Shown here in pieces: positions 25,101 through 31,744 of a stretch of 55,741 nucleotides of DNA; positions within the stretch are counted from its first letter, which is position 1; each line of letters starts with the position of its first letter. This DNA is from an uncultured Acetatifactor sp. (GTDB lineage Bacteria; Bacillota; Clostridia; Lachnospirales; Lachnospiraceae): the NCBI GenBank assembly GCA_910577185.1, contig CAJTLR010000019.1, forward strand, positions 1 to 55,741, in the 5' to 3' direction. A program made the translations under genes and the position numbers. A model generated the notes under the pieces. It had not been told where the DNA came from, searched no databases, and saw only the letters and a list, made by a program, of their open reading frames with translations.

Positions 25101-26358
25101 GTTTTATTTTACTTAAGCATAAGATTCTCTCTTCCGTCCCTAGGCTTTCAAATCGTTTCTTTGTATCTATCCCTTCCTCTTCCATTTCCTCATCCGGTAT
25201 ATTGGAACGGACTAAATACTCAAAGGGAAGATATTTTACCGTCTTTGCATCTTTTCCCTTTTTAAAGATTTGGTCAGGGTCTTTTCTTTCTGATGGAACA
25301 ATAATATCTATATAGCTCTTTCGGAAAAACTCTTTGCTCCACAGATTTCTCAATGTCTGAAGATTTCCCCTTTGTCCCGCCTCGTCATTATCCATAAAAA
25401 TATGTATAGAAACCGGACAGCTATACTCCCGCAGTACTGTTTCCAATTCTACCGTCTGTGTTTTTGTCAGTTGACTTCCCAAAACCGCAAGCGCATTTTT
25501 TCCTTCGGTTTCCATCCGCAGTGCATCAAATATCCCCTCCACGAGATACACTTCGAAGTTCTTTACTCTTTTTTCTGCCTGAATCTTCTTCTCAAATTCA
25601 TCTATCCGATACAGTATCGTTCTTTTCGGCAGTTCTTTCGTAAATTTATATTTCGGTTTACGTTCCCCGACGGCGCGCTGGGCAAAGCCTGCTATATTCC
25701 TTTTTCTATCCCGTATGGTAATTATCACCCCATCTTCTGGATAATAATCTGCATAACGGTCTGTCAAAGACCTTTCGCGCCATGGCTGACGGAGCAGCAA
25801 TTGGCACTGCCCCAGCTTTGTTCGTTCCTCAATACAAACATCTTCATCCTGCACATAAAATGTCTGGAGTTTCCGTCCTTTTACGAAAAAAATGCCCTGG
25901 TTTTCCAAAAACGATTTTGAATATTGACGACTATCCGCAAACTCTTGTAAATCCTTATCCTCTTCGGGAGTCATTTTGGCATATAATTCGTATGCAATTT
26001 CGTAGCCACTTTTCGGTATCGCTTTCCCATCTGATTTTATAAGCTTTTGCTTTTGGGACAGAATTTCCGGAAAATGCTTTTCCATCCATTCGATTCGTCC
26101 TTCGAAATCCAAGTCCAACTGTTCTCCGACAAAGTTGAGATTATCCCATCTCTTATTGCAGGCATAACAATAGGCATGATCTTCATATATCGCCATAGAA
26201 GGGGTACGGTCATCATGAAAAGGGCATTTACACATATCTGTAGCGCCCTGACCGTAAACAGGAATTCCTAGTTTTTCGCAAATGTCCTGTATTCGTATCT
26301 TCTTTTTAATATATCTGTAGTAATCATTCCTCACTTTCTGATTCCCCCATCCTTTCAT
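19174..26358 (-). CDS. Giant primase-reverse transcriptase-nitrilase fusion, putative defence protein
   Basis: A 2394-residue uninterrupted frame. Domains in order: a DnaG-type CHC2 zinc finger (CPFHDDRTPSM, ligands Cys45, His48, Cys64, Cys67); the primase catalytic core (IRDRKRNIAGFAQR, about 215-230); Toprim with Glu274 (VEGIFDAL) and Asp323/Asp325 (MDNDEAG). A reverse transcriptase follows (about 520-850) with motif A KLDIWKFYDSI (Asp650), motif B GIPQGPNLSAYIANI and motif C YARYVDDM (Asp779/Asp780). A helix-rich region of roughly 900 residues and an acidic linker (about 1770-1840) lead to a nitrilase-like domain (about 1863-2190) with a complete Glu-Lys-Cys set: Glu1935 (LLPEYS), Lys2008 or 2009, Cys2057 (LICAEMFA). 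A Cys cluster lies at 2256-2272. The RT-nitrilase pairing is known from defence-associated RTs (DRT1/UG1 type); the primase part is unusual. No strong ribosome site precedes ATG 26358; GTG at 26334 after GGGGG is an alternative. AT-richer than the core genes. Confidence 0.88.
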   Translation of the reverse strand: MKGWGNQKVRNDYYRYIKKKIRIQDICEKLGIPVYGQGATDMCKCPFHDDRTPSMAIYEDHAYCYACNKRWDNLNFVGEQLDLDFEGRIEWMEKHFPEILSQKQKLIKSDGKAIPKSGYEIAYELYAKMTPEEDKDLQEFADSRQYSKSFLENQGIFFVKGRKLQTFYVQDEDVCIEERTKLGQCQLLLRQPWRERSLTDRYADYYPEDGVIITIRDRKRNIAGFAQRAVGERKPKYKFTKELPKRTILYRIDEFEKKIQAEKRVKNFEVYLVEGIFDALRMETEGKNALAVLGSQLTKTQTVELETVLREYSCPVSIHIFMDNDEAGQRGNLQTLRNLWSKEFFRKSYIDIIVPSERKDPDQIFKKGKDAKTVKYLPFEYLVRSNIPDEEMEEEGIDTKKRFESLGTEERILCLSKIKHWLPEPYWQEILDVYTVVLDDYFIQIINAFVGGRGTEDSKATKVSKVLSARIGAYQFQTALQIARTSYEREALPLDELSWERIQACADAFFTYFEETLGEGNTLRIPLLTMRFPKKLGEARTKSIYVHERLILQQYVLNEMLGEGNNGYASYIPAVRYNRQNNRIYTTGVSAHRDTVSFAYQVDMDVLLGNNVAEHGMFREYYGCWKAYIQYIQEGIQRLNSDRIYRIKLDIWKFYDSIPQYAVRRAAFPALLKALSADPDKFSAFQSGEKERDVNSLAEMVTGWLLKELYESRYYDSEDGSVAAKDEAAIGIPQGPNLSAYIANIVLFEMDQKIVQLVEEINGNASEGTIIIRYARYVDDMIIISSNADALLEIKSLISSELHELGLVLSPKTDREDEVSKEKALTWTTDQRGGLGVSAVFDFPDDTLDDVLDELESYETTDRRSALKLLESALFAVDKELLLEETDQNRLLRVLFQTQEIRFADMVRVAELLLIKAARQGRNMDEKSIYDCFMELWCNGRKSSPGDSLFWEEGIELYLFIEGCNKVLKRKGDSIRAKERFQIWKMAKEAIEKCWQVEFIQKVMEELKEKRVLKENQWALRLRMTEIQCRLKTEGLMSGGTCELEGKNVFECRWQYAFWEKDGGLFCKFPSDKVEERIVSIFHSAAFFLGKVSEEREYKEIQSAVLAGAPGLFAQYKAGILGHCLADWFQEQRKVEPREESTRISLLTLLNLLEDSVKAEIIDKLSHYQEYMFHVGTESLKNCLPVVPGVGYPGIIAETVSMEHGNIVVKRVDFAATANARPENWEKEEENAYSLFSMALDEGFVALDILFDDKGQKELQIPLILDVYQRLYEEIQEIQRENPAWSVVLSRKNVFVKRENKSEEFSLLLCFYLLPQTNTGNGVLLDGRRGRFAFHTLHDLGSAYWIAGYLVKDVCHFDELRLKYENEAISEEKADEVKMMEYTFRRLTGESLNFGNTVKNIHSYEKSIDRAIKRTRSFLSMRGYRDIFLEENAAVDSFISQRMRRENYAYRPVECSYYVAVWAKGYLRSRFDALMKLSEKNEVKIMKEHPANRRVPKAYLVLADYIEGLVDMVNADMKSKEDFLGLQALACGLRADAVLLQLRMQVLELIESFGIEQRERMKKQKEDLPFAALELDENQELTVDESPIAEILTCLLDGKNNKRLSKINHIGWLLLLEWILEAEGFESKKEMEQFAGEIKKWVHGILKDTEKDGQGFPFEKMNSFFDLWTCVQTDKFFCFCQEIDRKLGIKVDVRHSNFYYQKKGKIHILLDNQHLEKPEYFLTYSKLDNGLIQIEEEEGDPEIKIFSQSLRNGKTVGLSVVEVRLGRMLHRAEGQEKSVEKEMSGDDGKPTGDDSLIEEGQLSEEYDGEPEVGGNSFKGEGEEQGKAESATSEEDEGKKTGDREINDVLGKIREWQTKSWEQRINIFGNFDRIALFQFETECSYYHPVTEKCKSKKKEQSGELGYSCYEFRRRKLLEQVLQICGFLHVKILLLPEYSVRPETVEFLWSEIKNKGYQFSIWAGTFRIPYDYKFSKGLFQDLAGKNNLFHAAVLPVIMPGVDKVYCSRIKKYPSIALNEDINPSAVMDDNFKPIAMNHQGNDGCEEYGDARDRVTELICAEMFALSSPGNMISFAEESFRLFRNYTSKRLEFEEYEKKILKDIQEYGEAISLYRRKGKGNRRPILLVPACTTRAADYYILGQANYLGSGTNMVFCNGAGKLANGGSCFVGQNSWDDEKERKKKSIEMGTANIYHGVSPGIYRQTSDMPGRGGLGRNEQALLVCDMIPDMDKRQPNPESMKHALELVAHIPILEESIYCDDCIKECIYKDKSFLCKKIQEQQMKSRKKNFKLMEQIYESLEQCKKGKDKDPAQIAGSLIELGEKYQSAWLKERGKRYWEGNKLFPLNGLPETALDWCYIEIDYRKFMSSGEYNLAMPAKDNSEEEKFMPEKGKEGDA

Positions 26359-26373
26359 GTTTACTGCTGGTTA

Positions 26374-26402
26374 GTTATAGTATAATCAAACTTGATATAC
26401 AA
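26374..26402 (-). promoter_or_regulatory. Putative promoter of the giant-RT operon
   Basis: TTGTAT (26397-26402) and TATAAC (26374-26379) lie 17 nt apart on the minus strand, ending 16 nt before the ATG. Other overlapping TATACT/TACTAT boxes make the exact -10 uncertain. The upstream 26403-26588 stretch is AT-rich with no gene that I can support; it could hide a non-coding RNA but I see no clear one. Confidence 0.45.
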
Positions 26403-26588
26403 CAATGATATCATATCGTCTATTTCTGCACAACTGAGAATTCTTCTTAAAATACTCCCTCTAAATTCCTTGAAAAAATATCTACCTATACTGTCATCAC
26501 ATTGCAAAAAAGAGTGAATCTCCGGCAAACAAAGCGGCCAAAGTCCCACTCTCTTATTCATCTATACCGCCCCTCTCCACCCGGGCAC

Positions 26589-26737
26589 ATCCGATTATCA
26601 AAAATACGATTATCGGATGCGCGGCTTGCGCCGCATAGCCATGGAGAGAAGGATTCCTCTGTGAGCCTGCTCTGCCCTCCGGACAGCATCTGTCAATCGC
26701 TTCGCGATTACCAGATGTCCGGCTTGCGCCGGACATC
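26589..26737. repeat. Cluster of four small hairpins
   Basis: Four palindromes follow one another: ATCCGATTATC/GATTATCGGAT (26589-26618, one mismatch), GCGGC-TTGC-GCCGC (26621-26634), AATCGC-TTC-GCGATT (26695-26709) and GATGTCCGGC-TTGC-GCCGGACATC (26714-26737). Two share a TTGC tetraloop on a GGC/GCC stem. This looks like a mosaic of REP-like intergenic elements. A similar cluster lies at 30036-30136. Confidence 0.7.
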
Positions 26738-26739
26738 AC

Positions 26740-26802
26740 GCAGAAAAGGAAGAGCAGGCCTCCGCCAGGCAAGCCCGCCGTGGCCTGCTCTTCCTTTTCT
26801 GC
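26740..26802 (-). terminator. 21-bp perfect stem after spoIVB
   Basis: Arms of 21 bases (26740-26760 and 26782-26802) pair perfectly, with a 21-nt loop that itself contains complementary GC-rich bases. It begins 15 nt past the spoIVB stop and marks the end of the core cluster. The arms are purine-rich on one side and end in CTTCCTTTTCTGC, without a pure U-run. Confidence 0.65.
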
Positions 26803-26816
26803 TATGCTGTCCGGAC

Positions 26817-28244
26817 TTAATGCTCCAGCATATTTTCAATAAATATCCCATATCCTTTCCGGGAATCCTGCACCAGCACATGGGTCACGGCGCCGATGAA
26901 TTTGCCGTTCTGGATGATGGGGCTGCCGCTCATGCCCTGGACAATCCCCCCTGTAAGGGAGAGCAGGTCAGGGTCTGTCACAGTGAGTTCTATGCCCCTG
27001 TTTACATTGTCGTGGTCAAGGTGGAGAGCCGTAATTTCCACATCATAAAATCTGGTGCTGCCATCCACCGTGCATAGAATCTGGGCCATCCCCAGTTCAA
27101 TTTCCTGCTTCAGGCCTATGGGAAGCGGCTCCCTGACTCCCATCTCCAGCGCCTTGGAGTTGCACACGCCGAAAATCCCCCGGGTACTGTTGTCAGTGAT
27201 ATCTCCCAGAATGCGGTCGTCGGAATAGATGATCATGCCCGTCATCTCCCCCGGGTTTCCCGCCGTTCCTTTCTGGATATCCACAATATCTGTCTGGTAA
27301 AGGGTGCCGCCCTCCATATGCATCAGGGTGCTGGTGTCCACATCCGTGATTCCATGTCCCAGGGCGCCGAAATTTCCCCGGGAATCAATATAGGTCATGG
27401 TACCAACGCCCTGGGCATTATCCCTCACCCAGACACCTATCTTATAATCGCCTGCCGCATTCTGTACCGGCGTGATTTCCACCTCCATAAGTTCGCCGTC
27501 CCGCTCGATTTCCAGAAGAATTTCGTTTCCGCCGCATTCCTCCACCCGGCTGATAAAATCATCCTTTTCCGTCACAGCCTCCCCGTTGATTTTACGGATA
27601 TAATCACCCGATTTCAAAATATATTTTCCAGGAGAATAGCTGACGCCATCGCCGCCCTGAAACTCTCCCGTGCCCACCACAAGAACCCCGTTTGTCTTCA
27701 CATAGATGCCGATGGGAGCCCCCACGGGAATCAGTTCCTGGTCCTCGATCACCTGAATTTCGATATTTTTAAAGTGAAGGAAACCGAACAGTTTCACCTG
27801 CATCTGGTAGCTGGACTCCATGGCAGCCTTCAGCGTAACCGGTTTGCTCAGGTCGATCTCCACCGCCCCCTGGGGAATATTGCTTTCCCCCCGGTCACTG
27901 ACACTGACAATTTCACCTTTGGCAGGCAAATCCAGCCGGAGGGATTCCGGCGCTCCGGCGCGTATGTTTATGATGGAAGGAATGCTGCTGTCCACATAAT
28001 AATACAGCATACCCACCAGTGCCATGCAGCCCGCTGCCAGGGCAACGTTTAAAAAAGCACGGTAAATTTTGTAACGCTTTACCCTGCTTTTCCAGTTCTG
28101 CAATAAAATTACCATGTCACTTCCGGCCTGTTCTTTTACAGTGTCGCTTTCCACCCCGGGCCGCATCCTGTCCCCGGCCTGATGATTCCCTTTTATATCA
28201 GCATTTTTTTCCCTGCCGCCCCTGGCTTTTTTACCCAAAAACAT
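26817..28244 (-). CDS. spoIVB: SpoIVB peptidase (S55)
   Basis: A forespore-exported serine peptidase that crosses to the intermembrane space and signals SpoIVFA cleavage, releasing sigma-K processing. The 475-residue product has a cytoplasmic lead, one membrane anchor (ALAAGCMALVGMLYYYV, about 72-90) and a PDZ domain (about 225-300, GKYILKSGDYIRKINGEAV). The S55 peptidase core contains His in GALGHGITD and Ser in QGMSGSPII. ATG 28244 is preferred (GGGGAG nine nt upstream); an in-frame GTG lies two codons earlier. It follows recN as in other Clostridia, with its own sporulation-type promoter. The usual downstream neighbour, spo0A, is absent. Confidence 0.96.
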   Translation of the reverse strand: MFLGKKARGGREKNADIKGNHQAGDRMRPGVESDTVKEQAGSDMVILLQNWKSRVKRYKIYRAFLNVALAAGCMALVGMLYYYVDSSIPSIINIRAGAPESLRLDLPAKGEIVSVSDRGESNIPQGAVEIDLSKPVTLKAAMESSYQMQVKLFGFLHFKNIEIQVIEDQELIPVGAPIGIYVKTNGVLVVGTGEFQGGDGVSYSPGKYILKSGDYIRKINGEAVTEKDDFISRVEECGGNEILLEIERDGELMEVEITPVQNAAGDYKIGVWVRDNAQGVGTMTYIDSRGNFGALGHGITDVDTSTLMHMEGGTLYQTDIVDIQKGTAGNPGEMTGMIIYSDDRILGDITDNSTRGIFGVCNSKALEMGVREPLPIGLKQEIELGMAQILCTVDGSTRFYDVEITALHLDHDNVNRGIELTVTDPDLLSLTGGIVQGMSGSPIIQNGKFIGAVTHVLVQDSRKGYGIFIENMLEH

Positions 28245-28294
28245 ATCCACATACTCCCCGTGTTCCAGACAACAAAATCCTCGCTCTTCACACT

Positions 28295-28323
28295 TAGTAT
28301 GTGGATATTTTTCTTTTTCATTC
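28295..28323 (-). promoter_or_regulatory. Sigma-G/sigma-F-like promoter of spoIVB
   Basis: GAATG (28319-28323) and CATACTA (28295-28301) are 17 nt apart on the minus strand in the recN-spoIVB gap. Both boxes fit the forespore consensus (GHATR and CATWMTA). spoIVB is forespore-expressed in Bacillus subtilis, so the match is functionally sensible. Confidence 0.7.
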
Positions 28324-28330
28324 TCAAATT

Positions 28331-30016
28331 TTATTTCTTTTTATGGGAAAATGCCTGCAGACGCATCTCCCTGGCGTTGGAAAGCGCAGCCTCTGTCAGG
28401 GCATCCCCGCCCAGCAGCCTTGCCAGCTCCCCCAGGCCTTCCTCTTCCCCAAGTACCCGGATATCCGTTATGGTGCTGTCCTCGCTGCTGCTCTTTTCTA
28501 TGACAAAATGCCTGTCTGCCATGGCCGCGATCTGGGGCAAATGGGTGATACACAGCACCTGATGGGCATGCGCCACTGTATCCAGCTGCTCCGAAACCCG
28601 CCAGGCCGTCCTGCCGCTGATTCCGGTGTCAATTTCATCAAAAATCAGGGTATCAATGTCATCCCTGCCCGCAAGCACTGTCTTGATGGCCAGCATGATC
28701 CGGGAGAGCTCGCCACCGCTGGCCACCTGGCCCAGAGGTTTGGGTTCCTCCCCGGGATTGGTGGAAATCAGAAACTCCACATCATCATAGCCCTTTGCGG
28801 TAATATTCTGGGAACGGTTCACTGCGATCTCAAATTCAACCGTCAGGAAATTCAGGTGCACCAGGGCGTCCTTCAGCAGATTCGTCAGGACAGAGGCATT
28901 TTTCCTGCGGATATGGGAAAGAGACGCGCAGGCCTTCTCCAGTCTCCCTTTTGCCGCCTCCAGTTTTTCCTGAAGCTGCTGCATGTAAGCGTCATAATCG
29001 CTGAGTTTATCCAGAAAACGTGCCCGCTCCTCCCCGTAGGCCATCACAGCTTCCAGGGAACCGCCATATTTTTCCTTTAACCGGTTCAGCAGATTCAGCC
29101 GCTCTTCCACCGCGGCGAAATCTTCCCCGTCGAATTCCATTTCATCCATATATTCTGCCAGATCATGATTATAATCCGCCAGCAGATTATCAATTTCGGA
29201 AAGCTGTTCTTCCAGTTCCCCCAGGTGCCCGTCCAGCCCGGACACCGTCCCAAGGGCTCTCAGCGCCCTGCTGAGGGCATTTCCTGCCCCATTCTCAAAA
29301 TCGCTTCCCGTGTACTGGTAACTTTCCGCCAGACTCTCAGTGATTCTTTTGCCGTTCACCATAAGCCGGTAACTTTTTTCCAGTTCTTCGTCTTCCCCCG
29401 GCACAAGCTTTGCCTGCTCTATCTCCTGCAGTTCAAATTCCGCCAGGGACTGCTCCCGTGTCTTTGTCTCCTCGTCCATGGACTCCTCTTCCAGGGTCCT
29501 GGCCAGTTCCCTGCATTCCCTGTAGGCCGACTCCACCGCCTGCGCCGCTTTCTCAAAGGGCACGCCGCAGTAGGCATCCAGAATTTCCATATGCTTCTTT
29601 TTGTTGAGAAGGGACTGGTGTTCATGCTGGCCATGAATATCAATCAGAAGTTCTGCCAGTTCCTTCACCTGCTTTGCCGTCACCGTCTCCCCGTTAAGTT
29701 TATATACACTTTTTCCCACCTGCATTTTCCGGCTGATGATAATGGATCCGTCTTCCTCCGGATCCAGCTCCATCTGTTCCAGCTTTCTGCACACTCTCTC
29801 ATCCCCGCTTGAAAAGACAAGCTCCACCAAGGCGCTGTCTGCCCCCTTGCGCAGCATATCCCTCTCAAATTTACCTCCCAGAGCCAGATTGACACTTCCG
29901 ATCAGCAGGGATTTTCCCGCTCCGGTCTCTCCCGTGAGAATATTCAGCCCCTGGCCGAATTCCACTTCCGTCTCTTCCATCAGAGCCAGATTTTTTACAT
30001 GCAAACTTTGCAGCAT
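28331..30016 (-). CDS. recN: DNA repair protein RecN
   Basis: An SMC-like ATPase that gathers at double-strand breaks and promotes recombination. The 561-residue product has LTGETGAGKSLLIGSV (Walker A, about 29-44), a long central coiled coil and a C-terminal signature and Walker B half (LASGGELSRIMLAIK, then DTLIFDEIDTGISG). The start at 30016 follows GGAGAGGG; the frame extends 36 nt upstream with no ribosome site. It lies between argR and spoIVB, the conserved clostridial arrangement. Confidence 0.97.
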   Translation of the reverse strand: MLQSLHVKNLALMEETEVEFGQGLNILTGETGAGKSLLIGSVNLALGGKFERDMLRKGADSALVELVFSSGDERVCRKLEQMELDPEEDGSIIISRKMQVGKSVYKLNGETVTAKQVKELAELLIDIHGQHEHQSLLNKKKHMEILDAYCGVPFEKAAQAVESAYRECRELARTLEEESMDEETKTREQSLAEFELQEIEQAKLVPGEDEELEKSYRLMVNGKRITESLAESYQYTGSDFENGAGNALSRALRALGTVSGLDGHLGELEEQLSEIDNLLADYNHDLAEYMDEMEFDGEDFAAVEERLNLLNRLKEKYGGSLEAVMAYGEERARFLDKLSDYDAYMQQLQEKLEAAKGRLEKACASLSHIRRKNASVLTNLLKDALVHLNFLTVEFEIAVNRSQNITAKGYDDVEFLISTNPGEEPKPLGQVASGGELSRIMLAIKTVLAGRDDIDTLIFDEIDTGISGRTAWRVSEQLDTVAHAHQVLCITHLPQIAAMADRHFVIEKSSSEDSTITDIRVLGEEEGLGELARLLGGDALTEAALSNAREMRLQAFSHKKK

Positions 30017-30035
30017 ACCCTCTCTCCTTCCAGTC

Positions 30036-30136
30036 ATGCATCGCAGATGCATTGCGCCTTACGGCGCACCTGCGGCAGAATACTATTTATCAGCAGCGCT
30101 TTCAACGCTTCTGATAAAAGGCGCATTCCTCTGCGC
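30036..30136. repeat. Cluster of four small hairpins between recN and argR
   Basis: Palindromes in a row: ATGCATC-GCA-GATGCAT (30036-30052), TGCGCC-TTAC-GGCGCA (30053-30068), TTTATCAG/CTGATAAA with an inner AGCG/CGCT (30086-30118) and GCGCA/TGCGC (30121-30136). The remainder of the 245-nt gap shows no gene. The layout resembles the cluster at 26589-26737 and could modulate readthrough from argR into recN. Confidence 0.65.
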
Positions 30137-30261
30137 CGTCCAGCGATACCCTCTCCGACATACTGCCCGCAGCTTATATACTGACCCTGCCTCCTTTTTG
30201 CAGAGTAAGCCCCTGTTCCGGCCTTGTTCCCGTCTCCTGCCACACCGAAAACGGTTTCCCT

Positions 30262-30759
30262 TCATCCTTCCCCTGCGTCTTTCGCAGGACTCGTGCCTTT
30301 CCCCGCCCTATGGCCGGCAATCATACGTATTTTTTCTTCCAGTTCCCTGGTTTCCTCCAGATTATGCACTGCCACAAAAATGGTATCGTCCCCGGCGATA
30401 CAGCCAACCACCTCCGGCAGGCCCAGTGCGTCCAGGGCGGCGGCCACAGCCATGGCCATGCCCGACTCCGTCTTCACCACCACGATATTCTGGGCCGTTT
30501 CCGCGGAAGCATATGCTTCCTGCAGCACACGGACATACTTATTCTCCACCGGACTGCCGCCCTGCTCCCAGAATATATACTTCTGCCCCCCGTCCTCCGT
30601 GGGCATTTTGGATAATTTCATCTCCCTGATATCCCGGGACACGGTGGCCTGGGTCACCGAGAAACCCGCGTCCTTTAACCGCTCTGCCAGTTCCTCCTGG
30701 GTTCCCACATCAAACTGTCTGATAATCTCTTTTATTTTTCCCTGTCTTCTCTTTTTCAT
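30262..30759 (-). CDS. argR: Arginine repressor ArgR
   Basis: A 165-residue hexameric regulator that binds ARG boxes in the presence of arginine. The N-terminal winged helix has TQEELAERLKDAGFSVTQATVSRDIREMKL (about 20-50). The C-terminal oligomerisation and arginine-binding part has GLPEVVGCIAGDDTIFVAV. Start at 30759 (ATG with GGGGG upstream) is favoured over the ATG four codons earlier. The C-terminus carries a short Gly/Lys-rich tail beyond the usual 150 residues. Placement between nadK and recN is typical. Confidence 0.95.
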   Translation of the reverse strand: MKKRRQGKIKEIIRQFDVGTQEELAERLKDAGFSVTQATVSRDIREMKLSKMPTEDGGQKYIFWEQGGSPVENKYVRVLQEAYASAETAQNIVVVKTESGMAMAVAAALDALGLPEVVGCIAGDDTIFVAVHNLEETRELEEKIRMIAGHRAGKGTSPAKDAGEG

Positions 30760-30879
30760 CTCTGCCCCCATCTGCCTGCGTAAAATTCCATCCCGTCCGT
30801 GGATTTTGTCCGGGGGATTCCACCCAGGAGCATCGCTTCCGCCCCATGCATCTGCCCCGCGGCATGCGTTCCAGCCCTG

Positions 30880-31731
30880 CTATGAGGATGTCCGCATCTT
30901 TTTGTGCAGTACTTCCAGAAAGCTCACCTGGTTCAGTTTGATAAATTCTGTCACCTTTTCCGAACGGACCACCCGGATCCTGTCCCCGGTTCTCACCTGG
31001 ACCACAAGTTTTCCGTCGAAATTTACCTCCACCGTCTGTTCCTTTCCCTCCCTGCATTCCGGGATTTCAATCTCAACGATATCCTCCGGGGCAAGAATAA
31101 TAGTCCTCTGGTTCAGGGAATGGGGGCAGATTGGCGTCAGCATGATCAGCTCAGCCCCCGGCTCCACCAGGGGGCCTCCCGCCGACAGATTATAGCCCGT
31201 GGAACCCGTGGGCGTGGTCACGATCATGCCGTCCGCATGATAATCATTTAAAAACTGTCCGTTGACAAAAATGTTAAACTTGATAATCTGAAGGGAACCG
31301 CTGCGGGAAATCACAATATCGTTCAGCGCCCAGCCTTCCCGGACACTGCCGTCCCCAAACTGCACCCTGCCGTTCAGCATCATGCGGCTCTCCCGCAGAT
31401 AATCCCCGGCAATGAGCCGCTCCAGGGATTCCTCCAGATTTGCCGGCTCAATCTCCGTCATATAGCCCAGAGTGCCCAGGTTCACGCCGATGATAGGCAC
31501 ATGCAGCATTTTTGTCTCCCTGGCGGCCTGCAGCACGGTGCCATCTCCCCCAAGCACAATCATGCAGTCGGTATCCCGTGGTATATCAGACGGAATTTCC
31601 TCTTTCTCCTCACTGTCCACGGACTTCACTGTCACGCGCTGGCCTTTCAGTTTCAGAAAATCACAGATCCTCCTGGCAGTGAGCAGTTCTTTGTCCTTAT
31701 ATCGATTGGCATATACCAGAAAATGTTTCAT
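30880..31731 (-). CDS. nadK: NAD kinase
   Basis: Phosphorylates NAD to NADP in the cytoplasm. The 283-residue protein has the GGDGT nucleotide motif (IVLGGDGTVLQAAR, about 58-71) and GVNLGTLGYMTEI. The conserved NE/ND position reads LNDIVISR, and TPTGSTGYNLSAGGP marks the second half. GGGAGG before the ATG sets the start, 14 nt after tlyA. It is part of the dxs-tlyA-nadK-argR transcript. Confidence 0.96.
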   Translation of the reverse strand: MKHFLVYANRYKDKELLTARRICDFLKLKGQRVTVKSVDSEEKEEIPSDIPRDTDCMIVLGGDGTVLQAARETKMLHVPIIGVNLGTLGYMTEIEPANLEESLERLIAGDYLRESRMMLNGRVQFGDGSVREGWALNDIVISRSGSLQIIKFNIFVNGQFLNDYHADGMIVTTPTGSTGYNLSAGGPLVEPGAELIMLTPICPHSLNQRTIILAPEDIVEIEIPECREGKEQTVEVNFDGKLVVQVRTGDRIRVVRSEKVTEFIKLNQVSFLEVLHKKMRTSS

Positions 31732-31744
31732 ACATCCTCCCGAA

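Noticed and set aside
26361..26561. 66-codon minus-strand frame upstream of the giant gene
   Set aside because: No ribosome site, no recognisable motif, and it overlaps the likely promoter region.
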